The translations under genes were made by a program, and so were the position numbers. Below the pieces are notes generated by a model, which was not told where the DNA came from, ran no database searches, and saw only the letters and a program-made list of their open reading frames with translations. This document shows positions 1 through 5,775 of a stretch of 6,786 bases of DNA, one piece after another. Position 1 is the first letter of the stretch. Every line of letters starts with the position of its first letter. Origin of the DNA: Chloroflexota bacterium (GTDB lineage Bacteria; Chloroflexota; Dehalococcoidia; UBA1151); contig JADFQR010000072.1 in NCBI GenBank assembly GCA_022561735.1, positions 1 through 6,786 of the forward strand, read 5' to 3'.

Positions 1-369
1 CCCCGCCACCACGCTGGTCGCCGTCGAGTCACCGCCCGCGCTCAAAGTGATGTTGCCATCCGTCGTGCTCACATTGTTAAAGTCCACTCCGTCGGTCTCG
101 GCGATCACCACCGCCCCCATCGCCGTAGCCGTCGCATTCAAAGTGTTCACCGTCGTCTCGAGTTCGGCTCCGGCTCCGCCGCCGATCTCGCCGCCCGCGC
201 CGCGCACGGCCGCCTGGTCGCTCGCGTTCGGCGGTCCGGCAAACGTGATGATGACGTCGGAACGTTCTCCACGCGCCTGTGCAACATCCCCGGTTACACC
301 AAGCGTTGCGAACAGGGCAAGCGCGAGAAACGCGAGCACGAGTGCACGGGTAGGAACAAAATTCAACAT
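1..369 (-). CDS. Secreted beta-strand-repeat (adhesin-like) protein, N-terminal part, cut by left window edge
   Basis: The frame is open from an ATG at 369 to base 1 without a stop, giving 123 residues of a longer protein. The start is supported by GGAG nine bases upstream of the ATG (minus strand). Residues 1-32 look like a signal peptide: MLNFVPTR, a hydrophobic core (ALVLAFLALALFATLGV), then a likely signal peptidase I site near VAQA. Residues 38-60 (DVIITFAGPPNASDQ...GAGGEI) resemble a small alpha/beta propeptide-like segment, but only loosely. From about residue 70 the chain becomes a Thr/Ala/Gly/Val-rich beta repeat, with VNTLNATAT, GAVVIAETDGVDF, and then GNITLSAGGDSTATSVVAG. This cadence is common in filamentous-haemagglutinin-like or 'beta strand repeat' surface proteins with stacked beta coils. 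Export and surface location are inferred; ligand and full length cannot be known here. It is transcribed divergently from the molybdenum enzyme. Confidence 0.75.
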   Translation of the reverse strand, partial: MLNFVPTRALVLAFLALALFATLGVTGDVAQARGERSDVIITFAGPPNASDQAAVRGAGGEIGGGAGAELETTVNTLNATATAMGAVVIAETDGVDFNNVSTTDGNITLSAGGDSTATSVVAG

Positions 370-776
370 CACACCTATCTCCCTGTTCACCGGCCTGGCC
401 GTCCGTTCCGCTTTGGACCTGCCATTACGAATCGTGATGTCGACGATCGCGTCCCTGCATCATCAGGGACCGGTGCAACTGATAAGAACGCTGATTGAGC
501 ATGGCCGTCGTGATAACCGTTCAACTCAGCGGACCGCACCCGGACGATGATCCCATCTTCCGGGCGTGCTCTCGGCTGCGGCGAATCTTACCATCGATGC
601 CATACTCCTAAACACGTACGACCCATCAAATCAACGCGGATTCACGATTCCCCGGCCCCCGCAAACCCTGTCACCGGCACGTAACTCCTCTGCTACCATC
701 GCACACCGGGCCGGGCCGTCACGCCGGTCGCCAGGTCAGAAATTCACACCAAAAACACACGCTGCGAGGTCTAAAC
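370..776. other. Divergent intergenic region (407 bp), 5' leaders of two genes
   Basis: No convincing gene lies here; the open frames crossing it have no family-like composition and overlap the real genes on either side. It must hold promoters for the left-edge secreted protein (minus) and the molybdenum hydroxylase (plus). The best plus-strand promoter-like string is an extended -10, TGCTACCAT at 691-699, with only a poor -35 near 671-676, so I do not call it separately. A strong hairpin at 451-470 and a short dyad CGGCC-T-GGCCG at 391-401 lie in the probable 5' leader of the minus gene. Confidence 0.6.
451..470. repeat. Perfect 7-bp inverted repeat / hairpin upstream of the secreted protein gene
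   Basis: GTCCCTG (451-457) and CAGGGAC (464-470) are exact reverse complements around a 6-base CATCAT spacer. The element lies 82-101 bases upstream of the minus-strand ATG at 369. It could be an RNA stem in that gene's leader or a protein-binding dyad. No U-tract follows on either strand, so it is not an intrinsic terminator. Function unknown. Confidence 0.5.
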
Positions 777-3089
777 ATGGTCGGGACTGCCCAGCAGATC
801 ACACTTTCCGGCGAGCGGCTGGCAAAGGTGGACGCTCTCCCCAAGGTGACTGGAACCGCCGAATTCGGCGCGGACGTAGATCTACCCGGCCTCTTGCAGG
901 CCAAGATCCTCCGCAGCCCGCACGCGCACGCACACCTCCTTTCGATCGACACCTCCGCCGCCGAAGCGCTTGACGGCGTCGAGGCCGTAGTAACTGCTGG
1001 CGACTTTCCGGAAATCCTTGCCACCGGTTCCGCAGGCACCGGTGAGGTAGACATCTCGCTCCGCTACCTCTCGGAACTGGTGATCGCCCGCAAGAAGGTC
1101 CTGTTCCATGGCCATCCGGTAGCGGCCGTCGCAGCGCGAACGGCCGAGATCGCCGAACGGGCGACCGATCTGATCAAGGTTGACTATGAAGTCCTCGCCT
1201 CTGTCCAGGACCCGGTGGAGGCGATGGCGCCGGGAGCTCCGTTGCTGCACGAGGACCTGGTGACAAAGTCGATCGGCGGCCAGGCGGACGAGCCAAGCAA
1301 CATCGCGTTGCACGTCGAGTTAGGGCGCGGCGACGTCGACGCCGGTTTTGCCGCATCAGACCAGATCGTCGAACGAACCTACAAAACCTCGATCGTCCAC
1401 CAGGGCTATATTGAGCCGGAAGCCGAGACCGCCTGGTACCACGGCGATGGCGCCGTAGAGGTATGGGCCAACACTCAGGGGATTTTTGACCACCGTTCCC
1501 AGTTGTCCAGCCTGCTTGAGATGGACCCCGGCAACATCCTTGTCAGGGGCACCGAGGTTGGCGGAGCGTTCGGCGCCAAGGCGCAGACCCGCATTTCACC
1601 GCTTTGCGTCATCCTGTCAAAGAAATCCGGTAAGCCGGTACAGATCGTGCTGAGCCGGACCGAGGTCCTGACCGCAACGGGACCGGGCGCCGCCGCAACG
1701 ATCACCGTCAAGATCGGCGCAACTAACGACGGCAAGATCAAGGCCATTCAGGCCCGGCTCGTGTACGGCGCAGGCGCCTTCCCCGGCGCACCGGTCGGGA
1801 TCGGCTGCCTCTGCGCTTTCGCCCCTTACCAGGCGGAAGCGGCCCGTATCGATGGCTATGACGTTGTCACGAACACCCCGCGCGTTGCCGCATACCGCGC
1901 CCCGGGCGCAACCGTGGGCTCCTACGCCGCCGAGTCCGCTATCGACGAAATGGCGAAGAAGCTCGGGATGGACCCGATCGACTTCCGGCTTGCCAACATC
2001 AGCAAGACCGGCGATCAAAACATGAACGACATGGAGTTCACCACTATCGGCATCGAGGAGATGCTGCTGGCGGCGAAGAAACACCCGCACTACACGGCGC
2101 CACTCAAGGGCAAGAACGCGGGACGCGGGATCGCGATCGGATGGTGGCCCAACGGCGTCGGGACTTCGAGTTGCCGTATGACGGTCAACCCGGATGGAAC
2201 GATATCGCTCGTCGTTGGGACGATGGACCTGTCGTCCACCCGCACCGGCTTTGTACAGCTTGCGGCGGAGACGCTGGGACTCAATTCGTCCGATGTTCAC
2301 ATCACAACCGGCGATACCAGCAACATCGCATATTCAGGAACCGCCGGCGGAAGCCGGGTCACACGATCAATGGCGTCCGCTATCTACGACGCATCCCAGG
2401 ACATCATCGGCCAGATCAAGGAACGCGTCGCCTCGAAACTCGGCGTGACGCCGGAGTTCGTTGATTTCGCAGACGGACAGTTTGCCGCCCGGGACGTTCA
2501 GGACAAATCAATGTCGTTCCGTGAAGCAGCGAAGGAAGCGACCTCCGGCGCGGATGACATAGTCGCCTCCGCATCCAACAACCCGAACATGCGCCCCGCC
2601 AACGGCTACGCGCTGGATATCGCTGACGTGGACGTGGACCCGGACACCGGCAAGGTGGAGCTGACGCGCTTCACCGCGTTCCAGGATGTCGGACGCATAG
2701 TCAACCCGGACGCCGTCGAGGGACAGGTACAGGGAGGAGCCGTACAGGGTATCGGCTGGGCGCTCAACGAGGAGTTCGTTTACGACGACACGGGCGTGCT
2801 CCAGAACGCCAGCCTCCTCGACTACCGGATGCCCACAGCGTTGGACCTGCCGAGAATCGACACCGTGATCCTTGAAATACCAGCGGACGATGGACCGTAC
2901 GGGGTGCGTGGCGTCGGTGAGCCGCCGATCGTCCCGCCCGCCGGAGCTATCGCGAACGCTATCAACGACGCCACCGGCGTCCGGATGACACGGTTGCCGA
3001 TGAGCCCGGAGCGCGTCTTCTGGGCCATGCGGGACGCTGCGGAAAGCTCAAGGGACCAGGGCGTAGAGGCAAGCGCCCGGCGGTCGTAA
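777..3089 (+). CDS. Xanthine dehydrogenase/CO dehydrogenase-family molybdopterin-binding (large) subunit
   Basis: This is a complete 770-residue molybdenum hydroxylase large subunit, the type that binds the Mo-pterin cytosine dinucleotide cofactor and hydroxylates an aldehyde, N-heterocycle or similar carbon using water. The start is supported by GAGG (766-769) seven bases before the ATG. The N-terminal 'hammerhead' aldehyde oxidase domain spans about residues 16-145 (KVTGTAEFGADV, KILRSPHAHA, GHPVAAVAA). The molybdopterin-binding part follows: HQGYIEP (208-214), VGGAFGAK (261-268), AYRAPG (372-377), SGTAGGSRVTRS (520-531), QDVGRIVNP (636-644), and GVGEPPIVPPAGA (712-724), in which Glu715 should be the catalytic base. 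The AYRAPG loop differs from the AYxCSFR active-site loop of form I CO dehydrogenase, so CO oxidation is unlikely. The usual GQG near residues 483-491 reads DLSSTRTGF. There is no signal peptide, so it is probably cytoplasmic. No small FeS or FAD subunit gene is adjacent: a divergent gene lies upstream and a terminator downstream. Substrate unknown. Confidence 0.93.
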   Translation: MVGTAQQITLSGERLAKVDALPKVTGTAEFGADVDLPGLLQAKILRSPHAHAHLLSIDTSAAEALDGVEAVVTAGDFPEILATGSAGTGEVDISLRYLSELVIARKKVLFHGHPVAAVAARTAEIAERATDLIKVDYEVLASVQDPVEAMAPGAPLLHEDLVTKSIGGQADEPSNIALHVELGRGDVDAGFAASDQIVERTYKTSIVHQGYIEPEAETAWYHGDGAVEVWANTQGIFDHRSQLSSLLEMDPGNILVRGTEVGGAFGAKAQTRISPLCVILSKKSGKPVQIVLSRTEVLTATGPGAAATITVKIGATNDGKIKAIQARLVYGAGAFPGAPVGIGCLCAFAPYQAEAARIDGYDVVTNTPRVAAYRAPGATVGSYAAESAIDEMAKKLGMDPIDFRLANISKTGDQNMNDMEFTTIGIEEMLLAAKKHPHYTAPLKGKNAGRGIAIGWWPNGVGTSSCRMTVNPDGTISLVVGTMDLSSTRTGFVQLAAETLGLNSSDVHITTGDTSNIAYSGTAGGSRVTRSMASAIYDASQDIIGQIKERVASKLGVTPEFVDFADGQFAARDVQDKSMSFREAAKEATSGADDIVASASNNPNMRPANGYALDIADVDVDPDTGKVELTRFTAFQDVGRIVNPDAVEGQVQGGAVQGIGWALNEEFVYDDTGVLQNASLLDYRMPTALDLPRIDTVILEIPADDGPYGVRGVGEPPIVPPAGAIANAINDATGVRMTRLPMSPERVFWAMRDAAESSRDQGVEASARRS

Positions 3090-3103
3090 TCAAAACGTAA
3101 TTA

Positions 3104-3139
3104 AGAGACCCCGCCGATCTGATCACCGGCGGGGTCTCT
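3104..3139. terminator. Strong hairpin between convergent genes, probable bidirectional terminator
   Basis: A perfect 13-bp GC-rich stem, AGAGACCCCGCCG (3104-3116) pairing with CGGCGGGGTCTCT (3127-3139), encloses a 10-base loop. It starts 15 bases after the TAA of the molybdenum hydroxylase and lies 35 bases past the stop of the convergent methyltransferase, so it can serve both. On the plus strand no T-run follows. On the minus strand the following bases, TAATTACGTTTTGAT, are moderately T-rich, so termination may be more classical for the methyltransferase. Confidence 0.8.
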
Positions 3140-3173
3140 CGCGTCTTGCGACATTCCAGGAAGATCGGGGATG

Positions 3174-3962
3174 TTATCCCGCAGGCTTCCGGGCGAAGAT
3201 CGTCAGGCCGTACGTCTCAAAGTTCCTGGCGGACGACTCGTGTGCAGAGCCGGAGAACACATCGACCTGGTCGCCGAACTTGACCCCGATGAAGCCGGAC
3301 TCTTGCAGTACCCATTCCCACTCTGCTTCCAGCAGAGCGCCGGCAATTCAGCCGGACCACAGGTCAATATCATCCTTCGCTTCCTGCGGTACCTCCACAT
3401 GCACCACGATGTCCGCAATCTGCAGCCTGCCGCCCGGCTTGAGGACCCTGTAAATCTCCTTCATCGCGGACATCTTGTCCGGGGTGAGGTTGATCACGCC
3501 GTTGCTGATCACAACATCGGCGTATCCGTCCTCGACCGGCAGCGATTCAGCGTAGCCGAGCCGGAACTCGGTATTCGTCAGCCCCATGGCCTTCGCGCCT
3601 TCTGCCGCCTTGTCCAGCATCGCCTGCGTCATATCGACGCCCACCACCCATCCTCCCGGGCTGACATGCAACGCCGCCTGGAGTGAGTCGAACCCGGCGC
3701 CACAGCCGACGTCTACAACCGTCTCACCGGGACGCAGCCGTCCCCATTTGAAAGGGTTGCCGGTTCCGGCGAACGACGCGATCGAAGACTCGGGAAGCGC
3801 TTCAAGGTCTTCCGCCGTGTACGACAACATCGCAGCAAGCGGTCGCCCCGTGTGAAAGTGAAAACCCTCTTCCGGGTTGGTTGCGACATCGGTGTACTTC
3901 GACTTCACGTTGTCGCGAAGTTGCTCTATATCGACAGCGGATGGACTGACATTAGAGACCAT
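3174..3962 (-). CDS. ArsM/UbiE-type SAM-dependent methyltransferase, selenoprotein (Sec205 from in-frame UGA)
   Basis: This is a 262-residue class I SAM methyltransferase when UGA at 3350-3348 is read as selenocysteine. The ATG at 3962 has AGGGGG (3968-3973) five bases upstream. The N-terminal segment has LRDNVKSKYTDVA (15-27) and FHFHTGRPL (34-42). The Rossmann fold follows: motif I VVDVGCGAGFD (82-92), VVGVDMT with Asp110 for the SAM ribose, the AESLP segment (138-142), SNGVINLTPDK (153-163) and YRVLKPGGRLQIADIV (171-186). These resemble arsenite methyltransferase ArsM and its unassigned relatives. A plain reading ends after DLWSG (200-204), but the frame continues after UGA with IAGALLEAEW and a C-terminal domain ending YGLTIFARKPAG, then TAA at 3176-3174. 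Relatives have Cys at the UGA position, and a SECIS-like stem follows. The only cysteine is Cys87, inside motif I, so the ArsM cysteine set is not conserved. Substrate could be arsenite, another metalloid or a thiol/selenol. It diverges from the FAD oxidoreductase at 4165. Confidence 0.87.
3319..3339 (-). promoter_or_regulatory. Bacterial SECIS-like stem-loop just downstream of the recoded UGA
   Basis: On the minus-strand mRNA the UGA (3350-3348) is followed by eight bases and then an uninterrupted 8-bp stem. CGCUCUGC (3339-3332) pairs with GCAGAGUG (3326-3319), with one G-U pair, around the 5-base loop UGGAA (3331-3327). Known bacterial SECIS elements lie inside the coding region, have a small apical loop with a G in its first two positions, and place that loop roughly 16-37 bases from the UGA. 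Here the spacing is 16 and the second loop base is G. This would be the binding site for SelB carrying Sec-tRNA. The selA/selB/selC/selD genes are not in this window. Confidence 0.8.
3348..3350 (-). other. Recoded UGA codon (predicted selenocysteine 205)
   Basis: TGA occurs in frame at codon 205 of the methyltransferase, between DLWSG and IAGAL. Family members usually carry Cys at this point in a DLW.GC.AGAL context. Homology resumes in the same frame with no indel, and the next stop is a TAA 57 codons later at the expected C-terminus. A chance nonsense mutation would not explain the correctly placed stem-loop. Confidence 0.82.
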
Positions 3963-3986
3963 GGTCACCCCCTGCGCTGATTCAAG

Positions 3987-4022
3987 ATCCGATTCCATTC
4001 TTCGGATATGCGCAATGCGCAT
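3987..4022. repeat. Two adjacent inverted repeats, candidate operator
   Basis: The first dyad is ATCCGA (3987-3992) with TCGGAT (4002-4007), separated by nine bases. The second starts at the next base: ATGCGCA (4008-4014), one central A, then TGCGCAT (4016-4022), a perfect 7-1-7 palindrome. Both sit 25-60 bases upstream of the methyltransferase ATG, where a repressor would act. The regulator is unknown, and no regulator gene is in the window. Confidence 0.45.
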
Positions 4023-4047
4023 GTTACCCGATAGGCCCGCGATCCTT

Positions 4048-4124
4048 GAAACTTTCGGGAAACTTCCGGCGAATTGAGTCAAAGCCTGTCCGTAGCAACT
4101 TTGGGAAACCCGGCAGAAACCCGG
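4048..4124. repeat. Two pairs of 11-bp-period direct repeats upstream of the FAD oxidoreductase
   Basis: GAAACTTTCGG (4048-4058) is followed directly by GAAACTTCCGG (4059-4069), with one mismatch. Further on, GAAACCCGG occurs at 4105-4113 and again at 4116-4124, also with an 11-base period. The shared core is GAAAC followed by pyrimidines and then GG. A period near one helical turn would place the copies of each pair on the same DNA face. CCCGG at 4109-4113 can also pair with CCGGG at 4121-4125 as a small hairpin. Confidence 0.4.
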
Positions 4125-4164
4125 GCCAACACCGCCACACTCACATGGGGCACAATTCCGTCCC

Positions 4165-5700
4165 ATGACACAGGACGCAGACGCCATCGTGATCGGCGGC
4201 GGCCACAACGGACTCACGGCGGCCTGGTACCTGGCAGACGCGGGGCTGAGCGTGATCGTGCTCGAACGTCGCGAGATCGTCGGCGGGGCAGCCGTCACCG
4301 AGGAACTTTTTGACGGTTACCGGCTGGGGACATGTGCATATCTGTGCCACGTCCTGCAGCGCCGGGTGATCGACGACATGGCGCTGCGGGATCACGGCCT
4401 GCACATCTACCCGCTGGACCCATCGGCTCTTTTCGTTTTCCCGGACGGCCGCAGCTTCCGGATGTGGCACGACCACGAACGGACAGCCGGCGAGATCGGA
4501 CAGATGCCCGGGACGACAGCCGCCGACACCGATGGTTACCTGCGCTGGACACGATTCTGGGAGCAAGCGGCGGGCATCCTTAACCGCTACTTCCTCAAGC
4601 CGGCTCCGACCATCGGCCGGATACGCGCCGATCTGGCCGGCTCACCCGACGCCGGGGTGTTCGAGACACTGCTGACGGCGTCAGTGCGCGACCTTGCCGA
4701 TGACCACTTCAACGACCCCGGCGTAGCCGCTGCCGCAGTCGGCACCGCGGACTACGGCGCCCTTGGCGAACCCGGGACCGCACTGTCCCAGGCTTATTTC
4801 AAGCTGTCCCTGCTCCAGGCGGGTGAGGATTTCGGCATCGTTCGCGGGGGCATGGGCGGCATCACGCAGGCGATGGCGGCCGCAGCTACGGCAACGGGCG
4901 TCGAGATCAAGACCGGGGCCCTTGTCGAACGGATAAACGCCTCTGAAAATGGGGTGACCAGCGTGACGCTGGCGGGCGGGGAGACGCTCTCGGCCCCGGT
5001 CATCCTGTCAAACGCTGACCCTAAATCCACATTCCTGTGCCTGGCCGCGTCCGTGCCGGTCCCGGCTGACTACAGAACGACGATCGCCTCGCTCACCACC
5101 CGGTCAGCCTCGCTCAAGTTTCACGCCGTTCTCGACGGCCTGCCTGATTTCTCCGCTTACTTGCGCGACGACGATGACGAGACCCGCCTGGCGATGGTCC
5201 GTATGATGCCGGCGCTGGATCACATTGAGATGAGCTGGAATGACGCGATGGCGGGGCGCCCGACGCGTTACCCCCTCATGCAGGTCCAGATCCCCTCGGT
5301 CCTTGACCCGACGCTGGCGCCCGCGGGCCACCACGTAATGTCTGTCTGGGTCACCTACCAGCCGGTGACGCCGAGCCGCGGAAGTTGGGCAGCGATCAAG
5401 CCAGACGTTGAGGAGCAGGTCATCGCAGAGCTGGAGCGCTACGCCCCGGACATCCGGGACCGGATCGTCCAGCAGGACCTGTTCACGCCTGACGATATCT
5501 CGGAACGGATGGCGATGACGGACGGCAACATACGGCACCTGGACATGTCCCCGGGGCAGCTACTTTCGGGCCGCCTGGACTACCGGACACCGGTGCGCGG
5601 GCTCTACTTATGCGGCTCCGGAACCCATCCCGGCGGCGAGGTGACCGGAGCGCCGGGCCATAACGCAGCGCACGCAGTGCTGGCCGACATGGGCCGTTAA
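4165..5700 (+). CDS. FAD-dependent oxidoreductase, PYROXD2 / phytoene desaturase-like
   Basis: This is a complete 511-residue flavoprotein of the amine-oxidase/phytoene-desaturase superfamily. The N-terminal dinucleotide-binding fold reads AIVIGGGHNGLTAAWYLA (7-24), with Glu34 at the end of the second strand to hold the FAD ribose, then the REIVGGAAVTEE loop (36-47). The GHNGL signature is typical of the PYROXD2-like branch rather than carotenoid CrtI proteins. A central GGMGGITQAM segment (about 228-237) and SNADPKSTF (about 283-291) fit the family. The C-terminal FAD-binding block YRTPVRGLYLCGSGTHPGG (473-491), followed by EVTGAPGHNAA, closes the fold at the usual length of about 500-530. 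No signal peptide or membrane segment is evident. The start has no Shine-Dalgarno at normal spacing, but the short N-terminus before the first strand leaves little room for another start, so translation may be leaderless. Substrate unknown; such proteins are often misnamed phytoene desaturase. No carotenoid genes are nearby. Confidence 0.91.
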   Translation: MTQDADAIVIGGGHNGLTAAWYLADAGLSVIVLERREIVGGAAVTEELFDGYRLGTCAYLCHVLQRRVIDDMALRDHGLHIYPLDPSALFVFPDGRSFRMWHDHERTAGEIGQMPGTTAADTDGYLRWTRFWEQAAGILNRYFLKPAPTIGRIRADLAGSPDAGVFETLLTASVRDLADDHFNDPGVAAAAVGTADYGALGEPGTALSQAYFKLSLLQAGEDFGIVRGGMGGITQAMAAAATATGVEIKTGALVERINASENGVTSVTLAGGETLSAPVILSNADPKSTFLCLAASVPVPADYRTTIASLTTRSASLKFHAVLDGLPDFSAYLRDDDDETRLAMVRMMPALDHIEMSWNDAMAGRPTRYPLMQVQIPSVLDPTLAPAGHHVMSVWVTYQPVTPSRGSWAAIKPDVEEQVIAELERYAPDIRDRIVQQDLFTPDDISERMAMTDGNIRHLDMSPGQLLSGRLDYRTPVRGLYLCGSGTHPGGEVTGAPGHNAAHAVLADMGR

Positions 5701-5775
5701 CGTAACGACCCGATCACAGCGACGATGTCAAACGTCACCCGGAATATCTCGCAGTGACTGATTGCCGCCACGTAT

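Larger units (their letters stand above)
3963..4164. promoter_or_regulatory. Divergent promoter region between methyltransferase and FAD oxidoreductase, rich in repeats
   Basis: These 202 bp carry the start signals of two divergent genes and hold no gene. Next to the methyltransferase are two abutting dyads (3987-4007 and 4008-4022). Nearer the oxidoreductase are two pairs of short direct repeats (4048-4069 and 4105-4124). TAACAT at 4026-4021 on the minus strand could be a -10 element and would place a start site inside the second dyad. TTGAAA at 4046-4051 on the plus strand resembles a -35, but its -10 would be poor. CACAAT at 4151-4156 could be a -10 for a leaderless oxidoreductase mRNA. 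All promoter placements are tentative. Confidence 0.45.

Noticed and set aside
370..480. Cyclic di-GMP (GEMM) or other riboswitch in the minus-strand leader
   Set aside because: Short strings such as CAAAGC and ATGGCAG recall GEMM, but the conserved GACGCAAAGCC core and the pairing pattern are absent.
47..973. Plus-strand ORFs 47-550 and 566-973
   Set aside because: The first is antisense to the signal-peptide gene; the second overlaps the molybdenum enzyme in another frame. Both are Arg/Pro/Ser-rich with no family features and no ribosome sites.
1617..2300. 227-residue minus-strand ORF inside the molybdenum hydroxylase
   Set aside because: It is an Arg-rich antisense shadow of a clear conserved gene, a common artefact in high-GC DNA.
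777..3089. CoxL, aerobic carbon monoxide dehydrogenase
   Set aside because: The active-site loop is AYRAPG, not the AYxCSFR motif of form I CODH, and no coxM/coxS genes are adjacent.
3174..3350. Pseudogene with a premature stop in the methyltransferase
   Set aside because: There is only one stop, exactly at a conserved Cys position, with intact frame and family-like sequence on both sides and a SECIS-like stem at the right spacing.
3348..4298. Methyltransferase starting at 4298 and ending at the UGA (316 residues)
   Set aside because: The first ~110 residues are low-complexity shadow sequence that overlaps the start of the divergent FAD oxidoreductase. A good ribosome site supports ATG 3962, and the 3' end ignores UGA recoding. 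Internal ATGs at 4022 or 3998 are possible but lack a ribosome site.
4165..5700. CrtI-type phytoene desaturase in a carotenoid cluster
   Set aside because: The GHNGL signature and the lack of crtB or other carotenoid genes favour the PYROXD2-like branch; the substrate is left open.
5701..5775. Terminator between the convergent FAD oxidoreductase and right-edge gene
   Set aside because: Only a 4-bp GACG/CGTC pairing is visible and there is no T-run, so no terminator is called.
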